Part shown: in pieces, positions 9,494 through 18,391 of the stretch
Position numbering within the stretch: the stretch's first letter is position 1
Layout of the letters: every line of letters starts with the position of its first letter
Origin: Mesorhizobium sp. WSM4313
GTDB lineage: Bacteria > Pseudomonadota > Alphaproteobacteria > Rhizobiales > Rhizobiaceae
DNA: 64,000 nt
Direction: 5' to 3'
Assembly (NCBI RefSeq): GCF_002294725.1
Contig: NZ_NSFT01000008.1
Coordinates: forward strand, 124,001 to 188,000
Program-made: the position numbers and the translations under genes
The notes under the pieces: model-generated
What the model was told of the DNA's origin: nothing
What the model saw: only the letters and a program-made list of their open reading frames with translations
Database searches by the model: none

Positions 9494-10570
9494 TTATCGC
9501 GCCGTCTCGATTCGCTTGCCGGTCTCGCCGTGGAACAGGTGGATCGGACCGGGGTCAACCGACAGCCGAATGGTTTCTCCCGGCGCGAAGGAATGGCGCT
9601 CGCGGAAATTGGCGACGATGTCCTCCCCGCCGACCGTGCGGCCGATGATCTGCACTTCCGACCCGGTCGGCTCGATCACCGCCACCTTGACTGGAATGCC
9701 GTCGTCGGCCAGCCGCAGATGCTCGGGTCGTACTCCGAGCACCATGGCTTCGCCGTTGCCGATGGAGGGAGGCTTCCGTAAAGGCACGGAAATGCCTCCT
9801 GCACCCCTGAACGACGGTGGGCCATCATTGGCGAATGCGCCCTTGAGCAGGTTCATGGCGGGCGAGCCGATAAAGCTTGCCACGAACAGGTTGTTTGGCC
9901 GGTCGTAGAGCTCGAGCGGCGGTCCGATCTGCTCGACGAGGCCGTCATGCATGACCACGATCTTGTCCGCCATGGTCATAGCCTCGATCTGGTCGTGCGT
10001 GACATAGACCGTCGTGGTCTTCAGCCGCTGGTGCAGTTCCTTGATTTCGGCCCGCATCTGCACCCTCAGCTTGGCGTCGAGATTGCTGAGCGGCTCGTCG
10101 AACAGGAACACCTGCGGATTGCGCACGATTGCCCGGCCCATGGCGACGCGCTGGCGCTGGCCGCCCGAAAGCTGGCGGGGATAGCGCGACAGAAGCGGCA
10201 CCAGCCCGAGGATTTCGGCCGCCCGTTTCACCCCGGCATCGCTTTCAGCCTTCGGGACACCCTTGAGCATGAGCGAGAACGCCATGTTCTCGGCAACCGT
10301 CATATGCGGATAGAGCGCGTAGTTCTGGAAGACCATGGCGACGTCGCGCTCCTTCGGCGCAACGTCGTTGACGATACGGCTGCCGATCGAGATATGGCCG
10401 CGCGAGATTTTTTCCAGGCCTGCAACCATCCTGAGAAGGGTCGATTTTCCGCAGCCTGAGGGCCCCACCAGCGTGACGAACTCGCCGTCGTCTATGTCGA
10501 CGCTGACGCCATGCAGGATCTGGGTGGCCCCGAACGATTTGTAGACATCGCCAATCGCGACAGACGCCAT
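9494..10570 (-). CDS. ugpC: CUT1-type sugar ABC transporter ATP-binding protein (UgpC/MalK family)
   Basis: A 358-residue ATPase with Walker A GPSGCGKST (about residues 36-44), signature LSGGQRQRVAMGRAI, Walker B VFLFDEP, D-loop and His switch (VYVTHDQ), plus the C-terminal TOBE/OB extension (GVRPEHLRLAD) that distinguishes MalK/UgpC proteins. GGGAGGAG lies about 5 bases before the ATG. It is the first gene of the importer operon, an order found in several rhizobial sugar systems. The symbol is a family label only; it may energise any CUT1 permease pair. Confidence 0.9.
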   Translation of the reverse strand: MASVAIGDVYKSFGATQILHGVSVDIDDGEFVTLVGPSGCGKSTLLRMVAGLEKISRGHISIGSRIVNDVAPKERDVAMVFQNYALYPHMTVAENMAFSLMLKGVPKAESDAGVKRAAEILGLVPLLSRYPRQLSGGQRQRVAMGRAIVRNPQVFLFDEPLSNLDAKLRVQMRAEIKELHQRLKTTTVYVTHDQIEAMTMADKIVVMHDGLVEQIGPPLELYDRPNNLFVASFIGSPAMNLLKGAFANDGPPSFRGAGGISVPLRKPPSIGNGEAMVLGVRPEHLRLADDGIPVKVAVIEPTGSEVQIIGRTVGGEDIVANFRERHSFAPGETIRLSVDPGPIHLFHGETGKRIETAR

Positions 10571-10708
10571 CGAACTCCTCCCGATGGTCCCTGCGAATCT
10601 CGCGGGGAGCCGTTCCAATCAAGGTGTGGCTGAAACGGGTGCCGGCAAGCACCCACCACTGGCGTCGGCGACGTTTGCCCTACTCCCCCGGTCACGCGAC
10701 TGTGAGAC

Positions 10709-10720
10709 GGTAGCGCTACC
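10709..10720. promoter_or_regulatory. Perfect 12-bp palindrome, LacI-family-type operator candidate
   Basis: GGTAGCGCTACC is a perfect palindrome with a central GCGC, the form of many LacI/PurR-family operators. It lies 139 bases upstream of the sugar-importer ATPase start, in the 450-base gap 10571-11021, which holds no credible gene. No LacI-family regulator is encoded in the window, so the repressor would act in trans. Operator function is inferred. Confidence 0.45.
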
Positions 10721-11021
10721 ACATCCACCTGTAAAGCGGCGGCGCGCCTTGCTTACTACCATCGTTGAAGACAGTTTGAGCGAAGGCTGCGCTGAAGCGA
10801 AGTGGATCCAGCCAGTCGCCGGAGGGCGGCCGATTGATCTTCAAACGCCACCGATGGATATTAGGCATCGTTAATGTAATAGATTTCAGCGTGTCCGAGA
10901 AAAGCCGAATCCTGCTGATTTACATCGCCAACGGGATTGGTCGCTATCCATCCAGGACGCGCGCATTACTTCCGCCATGGCGCAGGGAGCGGGGCTGTCG
11001 CTGCCGCTCTTGCCTTCGTTC

Positions 11022-11621
11022 TCAGCCTCCGCCCAGAAACGCCGCGATCAGCTTCAGCATGTTGCCGTCCTGCCCAAACTCGATCTTGTCGAAATCGCGG
11101 CTGCCCTGGCGCTGCGCCTTGGAGAGTTGGTCGAGATAGGCTGTCAGCTCCGCCCGGACCTTCTTGCAGCCGGGATCGTTCTGGGCTGTGAGGCCGGTGC
11201 TGAAGGCGACGATCTTGTCCACCATGTCGATGATGCCGGCGCCATGCACCTTCTCATGCGCGATCAGCCCGGCGGCGAAGGCGTCCCAGCGCGTTTGCAA
11301 GGCTGAGCCAAGTTTCCCCGCCGGCTTGGGCAGCGTGTAGGTGATGATCAGCTTCGGCCGCGCCGTCCTCAGCACGCAGGCGCCGCCTTGCGGCTGGTAG
11401 TCGCGCTGCCAGGTCAGCTTGAAGAAAGTGTGCGCGATGACACGCCGTTCGTTGCCGGCCGAATCCTTGCCGATCACCGGGCCTTTCTTGCCGATCGAGA
11501 GATAGAGCTGCTCCGCGCTTTCGCCCGAGACGGCATAAGTCTCGATTTTCTCGATAGGTTTCCAATCGGCGACCGCCGGCGTGGACGAAAGCAGGGCGGC
11601 GAGGAGGAGGGCGGGCTTCAT
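11022..11621 (-). CDS. DUF922 predicted secreted zinc-protease-like protein
   Basis: A 199-residue protein with a cleavable signal peptide (hydrophobic N-terminus ending PAVADW). An HEKVHG motif near residue 120 fits the HExxH zinc-binding signature of the DUF922 family (predicted Zn-dependent proteases). The upstream part holds the ETYAVSG and RDYQPQGGACVLR segments. It is probably periplasmic. Substrate unknown. The Shine-Dalgarno sequence is weak, but the signal peptide immediately after the ATG supports this start. Confidence 0.75.
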   Translation of the reverse strand: MKPALLLAALLSSTPAVADWKPIEKIETYAVSGESAEQLYLSIGKKGPVIGKDSAGNERRVIAHTFFKLTWQRDYQPQGGACVLRTARPKLIITYTLPKPAGKLGSALQTRWDAFAAGLIAHEKVHGAGIIDMVDKIVAFSTGLTAQNDPGCKKVRAELTAYLDQLSKAQRQGSRDFDKIEFGQDGNMLKLIAAFLGGG

Positions 11622-11733
11622 GGGCGAGCCATAGCATTGGGCCTCGTTTGGTAGAAGCCGGCCCGCGGATTTTCGGAACCGGCTTCACCGGTCGATCGTT
11701 TTCCTGGGCAATCGACCCATGGGGAAGGACAAG

Positions 11734-11967
11734 ATGACCCGCAACGAGATCATTTCCGTGCTTGGACCGGTCGACGAGGCCGTCATCGCCGATATCGCGC
11801 TCACCGGCGCCAGCCTCGAGGAATTGCGCGAGGCCTTCGCCTGGATCGGCGCCGACGAGGCGCTGGTCAATGAAGGCCGCGCCATGCCCGGCGCCCGTGT
11901 GGCGAAACTGATCGAGATCCTCGAACCGCCCGAGGATGAGCCCGAGACGCCGGGCGCGATGGAGTAG
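11734..11967 (+). CDS. Small conserved acidic protein, function unknown
   Basis: A 77-residue protein predicted to be helical and acidic, with the pattern TRNEIISVLGPVDEAVIADI near the start and a proline/glutamate-rich tail (EPPEDEPETPG). I recognise it only as a hypothetical protein type seen in rhizobia. The ATG at 11734 is preferred over the one at 11719 because GGGGAAGGA ends about 4 bases before it. It stands alone between a minus-strand gene and the monooxygenase. Confidence 0.6.
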   Translation: MTRNEIISVLGPVDEAVIADIALTGASLEELREAFAWIGADEALVNEGRAMPGARVAKLIEILEPPEDEPETPGAME

Positions 11968-12052
11968 GGCGGCTGCCCATAGGTGCTTCTCCCTACTTGC
12001 CGCTCGAACCCCTCCTGTCATAGCTTTTGCCGCCTTGGCGGGAGGAAGCCAT

Positions 12053-13150
12053 TTGGATACCAATGTCGTCATCATCGGCGCCGGTCCTGCCGGGCTCGCC
12101 GTTGCTGCCTGCCTCAAACAGGCGGGGCAGGACTTCATCATCCTTGAAAAGGCCGATGAGGTTGCGCCGTCCTGGCGCCGGCATTACCGGCGACTGCACC
12201 TGCACACGGTGAAATCCTTCTCGTCGCTGCCGTTCGTGCCGTTCCCGAAAAGCCACCCGCGCTACGTGCCGCGCGAGAAGGTGGTCGCCTATCTCGATGC
12301 CTATGCCGGGCGTTTCGGGCTCAAGCCGCGCTTCGGCGTCACCGTCAAATCGGTCCGCCGCGAAGGCGAACGCCTGCTGGTCCAGACTGATGCCGGGCTG
12401 TTCAATGCCCGCAAAGTGGTGGTGGCCACCGGCAACAATTCCGAGCCGATCACACCAAACTTCCCGGGCATCGAAGCCTTCAAGGGCAAGGTGCTGCACA
12501 GCGCCGCCTATACCGAGGCCGCGCCTTATGTCGGCAAGGACGTGCTGGTCGTCGGCATGGGCAATACGGGCGCGGAGATCGCGCTCGACCTGGCTGAAAG
12601 CGGCGCCAGGCCCACAATCTCGGTGCGCAAGGGCGTCCACATCGTGCCGCGCCAGCTGTTCGGCGTGCCGATCCAGATGGTGGGGATCGCCAGCCGGGCA
12701 ATGCCGCAGGCGCTGAACGACTGGGTGTTCCCGAAGATCCTCGATCTGGCGCTGGGCCGGCTGGAGAGATACGGCATCGTGCGGCCGCGGCAGGGCATCA
12801 TGCAGGGGATCGAAGCCGGCCGCATTCCGGTGATCGACGTCGGCACGGTGGCGGCGATCAAGGCCGGCCGGATCGGCATCGCACCGGATATCGCAGGCTT
12901 CACCCGGGACGGTGTGAAATTCGCCGACGGGGTGGAGAAGAAATTCGACGCGGCTATTTTCGCCACCGGCTACCGCCCGGCCTATGACGGCTTCCTGCCG
13001 GCGGAGCTCAGGCCGGACAAGAGCGGCGTGAACGCCCGCGCGACGGAGCTCGGCGTGTATCTCGTCGGCTTCTACAATCCGGTCACCGGCCTGTTGCGCG
13101 AGATCGGCATCGAGGCGCAGGCGGTGGCGAAGGATATTGCGAGACGGTGA
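12053..13150 (+). CDS. Flavin-containing monooxygenase-like NAD(P)/FAD oxidoreductase
   Basis: A 365-residue two-dinucleotide-binding-domain protein. FAD site GAGPAG at about residues 8-13; the second Rossmann motif VVGMGNTGAEIALDLAE near residue 170 binds NAD(P)H; the FATGYRP motif near residue 305 is typical of FMO, YUCCA and Baeyer-Villiger relatives. It probably hydroxylates or oxygenates a small substrate using NADPH and O2. The start is a TTG with GGGAGGAA about 6 bases upstream; a longer in-frame extension would overlap the previous gene and lacks such a site. Confidence 0.85.
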   Translation: MDTNVVIIGAGPAGLAVAACLKQAGQDFIILEKADEVAPSWRRHYRRLHLHTVKSFSSLPFVPFPKSHPRYVPREKVVAYLDAYAGRFGLKPRFGVTVKSVRREGERLLVQTDAGLFNARKVVVATGNNSEPITPNFPGIEAFKGKVLHSAAYTEAAPYVGKDVLVVGMGNTGAEIALDLAESGARPTISVRKGVHIVPRQLFGVPIQMVGIASRAMPQALNDWVFPKILDLALGRLERYGIVRPRQGIMQGIEAGRIPVIDVGTVAAIKAGRIGIAPDIAGFTRDGVKFADGVEKKFDAAIFATGYRPAYDGFLPAELRPDKSGVNARATELGVYLVGFYNPVTGLLREIGIEAQAVAKDIARR

Positions 13151-13287
13151 GGGTTCACGCGGCCATTGTGATGGGCCGAGTTCCGTCACGGCGCAGACCT
13201 TTCTGCGTTGACCTGCGCCCCGCCTGAATCGGGTGGCGCCGTCATTCGCCGCATGGCAAGCCAATCCACCAGCGAGGAATGCACTCC

Positions 13288-13917
13288 ATGCTCAAGCTCT
13301 ACGATTATCTCCCGTCGCAAAATGCCTGGAAGGTTCGCGTCCTGCTCGGGCTGCTCGGCATCGCCTACGACACCCGCATCATCTCGATCTTCGAGGGCGA
13401 GTGCCGCACCGAGACGTTCCTGAAGCTCAACCCGGCAGGCGCAGTTCCGGTGCTCGGGCTGGACAATGGCGAGGCGATCGCCGAGTCGAACGCGATCCTC
13501 GCCTATCTCGCCGAGGGCACACCCTACCTTCCGTCGGACCGCTTTGCCCGCGCCAAGGTGATGCAATGGCTGTTCTTCGAGCAGTACCATATCGAGCCGG
13601 TCATCGGCTCGTTGCGCTACTGGACGCTGACCGGTCGGCTGGAGCGTAACCAGGCGATGGTTGCCGGCAAGCGCGAGGCGGGCGTGCGCGCGCTTGGCGC
13701 GCTGGAGCGCAGCCTGGCCGACACGCAATTCCTGGTCGGCAACGCGCTCACCATCGCCGACATCGCCGTCTACGCCTACAGCCACCGAGCCGAGGACTGC
13801 GGTTTCTCGCTCGCCGACTATCCCGCTGTCGATGCTTGGATGGGACGCGTCAGCGAGACGATCGGCCCGGATTATCCTGTGCATCCTTACAGCATCGATC
13901 CCCATTCGCACGCCTGA
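13288..13917 (+). CDS. Glutathione S-transferase family protein
   Basis: A 209-residue cytosolic GST. The N-terminal thioredoxin-like domain (about 1-80) has SQNAWKVRVLL, the cis-Pro region NPAGAVPVL and the glutathione-gamma-glutamyl contact ESNAILAYLAEG. The C-terminal helical domain has the conserved ALTIADIAVYAY (N-capping box) near residue 155. The role could be detoxification or thiol redox chemistry; the acceptor is unknown. The ATG at 13288 has GAGGA 9 bases upstream; the ATG at 13279 directly abuts it and is less likely. Confidence 0.9.
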   Translation: MLKLYDYLPSQNAWKVRVLLGLLGIAYDTRIISIFEGECRTETFLKLNPAGAVPVLGLDNGEAIAESNAILAYLAEGTPYLPSDRFARAKVMQWLFFEQYHIEPVIGSLRYWTLTGRLERNQAMVAGKREAGVRALGALERSLADTQFLVGNALTIADIAVYAYSHRAEDCGFSLADYPAVDAWMGRVSETIGPDYPVHPYSIDPHSHA

Positions 13918-14031
13918 GCGCCGGAACACAGCGGCGGACAGGGCGTTTTCCAAAGGCAGCGTGTCGTGCGTCGCCCAATCGGCGCCCGCCTGTTTCGCGT
14001 TGCGTTCCAACCAGAGCCATGGAGGTCCGCA

Positions 14032-14259
14032 ATGGTTCGCACCATCCTCGCCGCAATCCTCGCCACCGGCATCATGAGCCTATCGGTCATGGCAGCCGAG
14101 CAATACTGGGTCGCCAGGGACGCGGTGTCGAAGCAATGCGAGATCGTGCCGAAGAAGCCCGACGGCACGCTTGTGGTCGATCTCGGCAAGAAGAAATACG
14201 CCAGCGAGGGTGAGGCGAGGAAGGCGATGGAGGCGATGTCGGACTGCAAGAAAAAATAG
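14032..14259 (+). CDS. Small secreted protein, function unknown
   Basis: A 75-residue protein with a signal peptide (RTILAAILATGIMSL ... VMAAEQ). The mature part is about 55 residues and lysine-rich, with two cysteines (KQCEIV and SDCKKK) that could form a disulfide in the periplasm. GGAGGT lies 7 bases upstream of the ATG. The pattern WVARDAVSKQCEIV resembles small conserved rhizobial periplasmic proteins that have no assigned role. Confidence 0.7.
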   Translation: MVRTILAAILATGIMSLSVMAAEQYWVARDAVSKQCEIVPKKPDGTLVVDLGKKKYASEGEARKAMEAMSDCKKK

Positions 14260-14270
14260 GGCCGTTGCCC

Positions 14271-14289
14271 AATCCTCCCGAGGGAGATT
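14271..14289. repeat. Short hairpin between convergent genes
   Basis: AATCcTCCC and GGGAGATT around a 2-base loop, in the 39-base convergent gap between the small secreted protein and the aldo/keto reductase. It matches the core of the AATCTCCCC repeat family seen elsewhere in the window. Confidence 0.35.
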
Positions 14290-14298
14290 AGCCAGCTT

Positions 14299-15300
14299 CT
14301 ACCGGTCCACCAGAGACATCGTCCGCTCGTTGTAGCGCGGCCCTGACACCTTGTCGGGCGTCAGTGCCATGTCGAGCCCCAGCATCTCGGTGGCGTCGAG
14401 CGCGATATCGGCCGCCGCGACGTTCTCCTCCAGATAGATCCGGCGCTTGGTGCCGGGGATTGGCACGATGTCGATGCCGAAATCCGGGCCCTTGGCGAGC
14501 AGCCAGGCGATCGCGATCTGGCCGGGCTTGACGCCCTTCGCCGCGGCGATGTCGCGCACCGTGGCGGCCGCCGCGACATTCAGGTCGAAATTCTCGCCCT
14601 GGTAGCGCGGATCGCCGCGGCGGAAATCGCCTTCGGGATACTCCTCCGCGCGCCTGACGTCGCCGGCGAGGAAGCCGCGGCCGAGCGGAGCGAACGGCAC
14701 CAGGCCGATGCCGAGCTCCTTCAGCGCCGGGATGATCTCGGGCTCGAGGTTGCGCTCCCAAAGCGAATATTCGCTCTGCAGCGCCGAGACCGGATGCGCG
14801 GCATGCGCGCGGCGGATGTTGGCAATGCCCGCCTCCGACAGGCCGAAGAAGCGCACCTTGCCCTGCGCCACCAGTTCGCCGACCGCGCCCGCGACATCCT
14901 CCATCGGCACTGCGGGGTCGACGCGGTGCTGGTAGAGGAGGTCGATGCGGTCCGTGGCGAGCCGCGAGAGCGAAGCGTCGACCACCTCGCGTATATGCTC
15001 GGGCCGGCTGTCGAGCCCGGCCTGCTTGCCGTCGGCGATGCGGAAGCCGAACTTCGTCGCGATCGTCACCTGATCGCGCCGACCTTTCAGCGCGCGTCCA
15101 AGCAGCTCCTCATTGGCGAAGGGGCCGTAGACCTCGGCCGTGTCGAGAAAGGTGCAGCCGAGCTCGATCGCCCGGTGGATCGTCGCGATCGACTCCGCCT
15201 CGTCGGCCGGACCATAGGCCTGGCTCATCCCCATGCAGCCGAGGCCGATGGCAGAGACTTCGAGTCCCTGGCTGCCGAGTTTCTGTTTGCCGAGGCTCAT
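14299..15300 (-). CDS. Aldo/keto reductase
   Basis: A 333-residue NADPH-dependent (beta/alpha)8 oxidoreductase of the AKR13/YakC type. The catalytic tetrad is visible: Asp and Tyr in FLDTAEVYG (near residues 53-58), Lys in VTIATKFG, and His in LLYQHRVDP. NADPH binding is indicated near the C-terminus by PIPGTKRRIYLEENV. GGAG upstream of the ATG supports the start. It probably reduces small aldehydes or ketones; physiological substrate unknown. Confidence 0.9.
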   Translation of the reverse strand: MSLGKQKLGSQGLEVSAIGLGCMGMSQAYGPADEAESIATIHRAIELGCTFLDTAEVYGPFANEELLGRALKGRRDQVTIATKFGFRIADGKQAGLDSRPEHIREVVDASLSRLATDRIDLLYQHRVDPAVPMEDVAGAVGELVAQGKVRFFGLSEAGIANIRRAHAAHPVSALQSEYSLWERNLEPEIIPALKELGIGLVPFAPLGRGFLAGDVRRAEEYPEGDFRRGDPRYQGENFDLNVAAAATVRDIAAAKGVKPGQIAIAWLLAKGPDFGIDIVPIPGTKRRIYLEENVAAADIALDATEMLGLDMALTPDKVSGPRYNERTMSLVDR

Positions 15301-15431
15301 GCGTCTTGCTCCGCCGAATTTTCGATCCGGCTAAATTATAGGGCCGGGCATGAATGCGTCCAGCGCTGGCCCTATTGGCGGCGCAATCGTCGCCATCCTT
15401 GCCGGTGGCGATTCCACTGTGGTGACGGCCA

Positions 15432-16583
15432 ATGCGGCACGACAGGCTTGTCCTAATATTGCTCTGGCGCGAGTTGGTCGCCGGCCTATGCGCAACGCGG
15501 CGCCGCGATCTCGCCTGGATTGCGCTCGGCGGCGGTGGACTTCTGGCCTATGCGATCGCGGATATCGTCGTCGCCCTGCATGCCGCGGGTCCGAAGCTGC
15601 GGCACGACCAGCTTCTGTGGATGCTTGGACTGCCAGTCGCTTTCGCCGCGCTGGGATGGCTGGCGGGCAATGCAATGTCGCGCCTTTGCCTTTCTCGCGC
15701 CTTTGCCCCCTTCCTCAAGGCACTGCCGCTCGCTTCGGCGGAGCGCCGTCGCATGGCGGCGGTGGGAGCTTTCGCGCTCGGCCTTCCACTCACGCTGATG
15801 ATCGCCACGGCGGTCGGCTTCGCCTGCGCCGTCATCGGAAAGCCGTTGGCACCGGCCTGGGGCTTGGGCGCGGCCACCCTGTTTGCCTTGAGCTTCGGCA
15901 CGGCAGGCCTTTGGCGCCTCCGGCGGCCACGCCTTCTCGTCGATGTGGCGGCGAGCGAGGCGGCGCCGGTCGGAAGGCCCTGGCTGCGTCGCCTCGACCG
16001 GGCGCGTCCAAGCTGGCTTTCCAGCTGGGCCTGGAAACTGCCGGCCGGCAATATACGGCCGTCTTGGAAGCTGGCGGCCGCCAGCCTGCTGCTCGGGCTC
16101 GCCACCATTCTTGGCGCCTGGGCCAGCCTGGCCGGCCATACGGCTGGGCCTGCGGCCGTCGCGGGCCTGGCCGGCGGCATTCTTGTTTTCATGCTCAGCC
16201 TGCGCTGCCAGCCGCTCGGCTCGCCGGTGCTGCGCACAGCGCCCATCGGTTTTACACGGGTATGGCTGCGGCTTGTGCGACTGCCGCTGCAATTGTCGCT
16301 CGCCTTCTTCCTGCTGCCGGCCGGCGCGGCGCTCGCGGCCGAACCGTCGGCCTGGTCGGTGCCGGTCGCGAGCGGCCTTTGGCTACTGGTGCTGAACGGC
16401 GCCTATGCGGTGTTCGGCGCCTTTTTCCTCAACACGCCCTTCGTCGCAATGCTGAGCTTCGCCGGCGCGCTCGCCTATGCCGGCTACGAGACGCTCGAAT
16501 ATGGCCGTACCGTTCTGATCGGCCTGGCCGCGCTGGTGTTTTTCTTGTGGCACCGAACCCGACAGAGATATCGCAATGGCTGA
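15432..16583 (+). CDS. ABC exporter membrane subunit (hypothetical polytopic protein)
   Basis: A 383-residue polytopic membrane protein with about 8-10 hydrophobic segments and Arg-rich cytoplasmic loops (ATRRRDLAW, RLRRPRLL). I recognise no permease family by motif. Its 8-base overlap with the downstream ATPase gene (ATGGCTGA) indicates that it is the membrane partner of that ATPase. The Shine-Dalgarno sequence is weak. It is likely to act in export or membrane stress; cargo unknown. Confidence 0.7.
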   Translation: MRHDRLVLILLWRELVAGLCATRRRDLAWIALGGGGLLAYAIADIVVALHAAGPKLRHDQLLWMLGLPVAFAALGWLAGNAMSRLCLSRAFAPFLKALPLASAERRRMAAVGAFALGLPLTLMIATAVGFACAVIGKPLAPAWGLGAATLFALSFGTAGLWRLRRPRLLVDVAASEAAPVGRPWLRRLDRARPSWLSSWAWKLPAGNIRPSWKLAAASLLLGLATILGAWASLAGHTAGPAAVAGLAGGILVFMLSLRCQPLGSPVLRTAPIGFTRVWLRLVRLPLQLSLAFFLLPAGAALAAEPSAWSVPVASGLWLLVLNGAYAVFGAFFLNTPFVAMLSFAGALAYAGYETLEYGRTVLIGLAALVFFLWHRTRQRYRNG

Positions 16584-17328
16584 AGTCCTCACCGTTAAAG
16601 AGCTCAGCGCCGGCTATCACGGGCGCATTGTCGTTCGCGGCATCGGTCTTTCGCTCCATCGGGGCGATATAGTCGGCCTGCTCGGTGCCAATGGCTCGGG
16701 CAAGTCGACGCTCATCAGGGCGATCACCGGCCAGATCCGGTTGATCGGAGGCAGCGTGGTGATTGACGGCATCGACCTCGCCGCCGCGCCGGAACGCGCC
16801 AAAGCCGGCTTCGGCCTTGCCATCGAGCCGCACGAACTGCCGGCGCCGCTTTCGGGACGTCAATATATCGAGCTCGTCGCCTCGATCCGTGGCTGCGCGC
16901 CAAACGACCTGCCAAGCGGCGACCTGCCGGGCGGCGATCTCCTGGAGCGACTAGACCTTGGACGCTGGATCGACCGCCCGATCGCCGAATATTCGCTCGG
17001 CACGCGAGCCAAGATCGCCATCGGCGCAGCGCTTCTCGACGGGCCGCCACTTCTGATCTTCGACGAGACGCTGAACGGCCTCGATCCGGTCGCCGCCTGG
17101 GAGGTGAAACGCGTGATCACCGCGCTCTGCGCGAGCGGGCGGCATGCCGCCATCGTCTCGACCCATGTGGTGGAGGCCGTGCCGGCGCTCTGCAATCGCG
17201 CGGTGCTGATGGCCGACGGCAGCCTGAGCCGAAGCTGGGATGCGGCCCAACTGGCCGAAGCGGCCAGGGCGCCTGGGGCGTTTGAGGAAAGCGTCATGCA
17301 GGCGTTGCGCATGCGGGCCGCCGCCTGA
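16576..17328 (+). CDS. ABC transporter ATP-binding protein (exporter type)
   Basis: A 250-residue single ATPase domain: Walker A GANGSGKST (about residues 36-44), Walker B LLIFDE with D-loop NGLD, and a signature read as YSLGTRAKI instead of LSGGQ, a variant common in CcmA-like and drug/bacteriocin export ATPases. The His switch reads VSTHVVE. It lacks the UgpC-type C-terminal OB domain. It is translationally coupled to the preceding membrane protein. The cargo cannot be deduced. Confidence 0.85.
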   Translation: MAEVLTVKELSAGYHGRIVVRGIGLSLHRGDIVGLLGANGSGKSTLIRAITGQIRLIGGSVVIDGIDLAAAPERAKAGFGLAIEPHELPAPLSGRQYIELVASIRGCAPNDLPSGDLPGGDLLERLDLGRWIDRPIAEYSLGTRAKIAIGAALLDGPPLLIFDETLNGLDPVAAWEVKRVITALCASGRHAAIVSTHVVEAVPALCNRAVLMADGSLSRSWDAAQLAEAARAPGAFEESVMQALRMRAAA

Positions 17329-17330
17329 TC

Positions 17331-17394
17331 TAGAGCAATTCCAGGAAAAGTGTGAGCGGTTTTCCGCCTGGAATTGCGGCAAAACAAAGCTCTA
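17331..17394. repeat. RIME-like palindromic intergenic element
   Basis: Nested inverted repeats: outer TAGAGC/GCTCTA at 17331-17336 and 17389-17394, inner GCAATTCCAG/CTGGAATTGC at 17335-17344 and 17368-17377, with GAAAA/TTTTC inside. This is the form of rhizobial intergenic mosaic elements. It fills the convergent gap between the ABC ATPase and the GNAT gene, and its outer arm contains the GNAT stop codon. Confidence 0.6.
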
Positions 17395-17889
17395 AGCCAT
17401 CGGCAGCATGCGGCGCATGATCAGCGAGGCGTGACCGCCGACACCGTGGGCCGCTTCCCGGCGTTCGACCACCTCGAAGCCGTGCTTGCGGTAGAAGGCG
17501 ATCGCGCGGTCGTTGCCTTCTATCACCTCCAGCGCGATGCTGGGGATGCCGGCATGCGCGGCAAGCACCGCATGCAGAAGGTCGACCGCGAGGCCGCTGC
17601 CGAACGCCTGCGGCTCGATGTGGAGCCGCTGCAGCATCACATCGCCTTTTCCGTCCATTGCCGCCATCGCATAGCCGGCAATCGAGCCATCGGCGCGCTC
17701 GGCGACGAAGGACATCTTGTCCTCGTCATCGAGCTCAGCCGCGAGCCTTTCCGGCGCGTGCCTTTCATCGGAGAGCCTGGCCACGGTCTCGTCGCCCATG
17801 ATCGGCGCATAAGTCCGCCGCCACGATTGGCCGAGCAGCCGCGACACATCGGCCAGGTCGTTTCTCGTCATCGCCCGGATGCGGGTCAT
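17392..17889 (-). CDS. GNAT family N-acetyltransferase
   Basis: A 165-residue GNAT fold. The acetyl-CoA-binding segment is LQRLHIEPQAFGSGLAVDLL (motif A, about residues 85-105), followed by IALEVIEGNDRAIAFYRKHG (motif B), the classic NxxAixFYxkxGF end. The ATG at 17889 has AAGGA about 8 bases upstream; an ATG at 17898 is in frame but abuts that site. The acceptor substrate (amine, amino acid or protein N-terminus) is unknown. Confidence 0.8.
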   Translation of the reverse strand: MTRIRAMTRNDLADVSRLLGQSWRRTYAPIMGDETVARLSDERHAPERLAAELDDEDKMSFVAERADGSIAGYAMAAMDGKGDVMLQRLHIEPQAFGSGLAVDLLHAVLAAHAGIPSIALEVIEGNDRAIAFYRKHGFEVVERREAAHGVGGHASLIMRRMLPMA

Positions 17890-17940
17890 GGTCGCCATCC
17901 TTGTTGGAGTCTGAAGATAGGGCGAAGCGATGGATACAGC

Positions 17941-17983
17941 CAATCTCCCCCTTGTGGGAGATGCCCGGCAGGGCAGAGGGGGG
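17941..17983. repeat. Single copy of the AATCTCCCC...GGCAGGGCAGAGGGGG repeat
   Basis: Begins CAATCTCCCCCTTGTGGGAG and ends GGCAGGGCAGAGGGG. The first half forms a hairpin. The same unit occurs as inverted pairs near 31.9 kb and 43.3 kb. It lies between the GNAT start and the oxidoreductase remnant. Confidence 0.6.
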
Positions 17984-18022
17984 CGCTGTCGCGCCCGCCT
18001 ATCCGTGCTTGGGATCTCCGCT

Positions 18023-18208
18023 TTACGCCGCGCTCGGCGCTGGCAATCCGTCGCGACGGTGGAACCTGCGCTCAATGATTATCAATTGGCGCGCGGTGTT
18101 GTTGCGCAGGCGGCGCAGCCGCCATTCGAGCCCCGTCTCGATGGTGATGCGCTTGGCGTAGATGCTGGAGCGCATGCTGGCTTTGTCGGTCGCGACCTTC
18201 ACCGGGTC
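18023..18208 (-). pseudogene. Remnant of a FAD-dependent oxidoreductase 3' end
   Basis: Read on the minus strand, this stretch translates to about 60 residues that align with the C-terminal part of the intact oxidoreductase at 18392-19654: both contain SIYAKRIT, ETGLEWRLRRLRNNTAR and a final RRF. Identity over the core is above 80% by eye, and DNA identity is also obvious. Nothing upstream matches the rest of the enzyme, so it is a truncated duplicate or the scar of a deleted tandem copy. The remainder of 17890-18391 holds no other gene that I can support. Confidence 0.65.
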
Positions 18209-18391
18209 CCCGTAGGATAATCCGCTTTGTGAGAGTCGCCATTCGATAGCCCGCCGCCGAACCGATAAAGGTGGCAGCGGGCCATTGGAGCGACGGGCGT
18301 GCTGTCCCGCCGAGCAGGAGACACTGCTCGCCACGATCTAAACCGGCTTTGCCAGGGACCGCGACTTACGGATTGGTAAGATCGCTCACGA

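Noticed and set aside
8050..9648. A 532-residue plus-strand open frame
   Set aside because: It is antisense to the sugar-binding protein gene, which has a Tat signal, a perfect Shine-Dalgarno site and operon context.
11993..13264. A 423-residue minus-strand open frame
   Set aside because: It is antisense to the flavin monooxygenase gene and has no recognisable domain.
16576..17328. Defective ABC ATPase because LSGGQ is missing
   Set aside because: SLGTR-type signatures are common in CcmA-like and exporter ATPases and the other motifs are intact.
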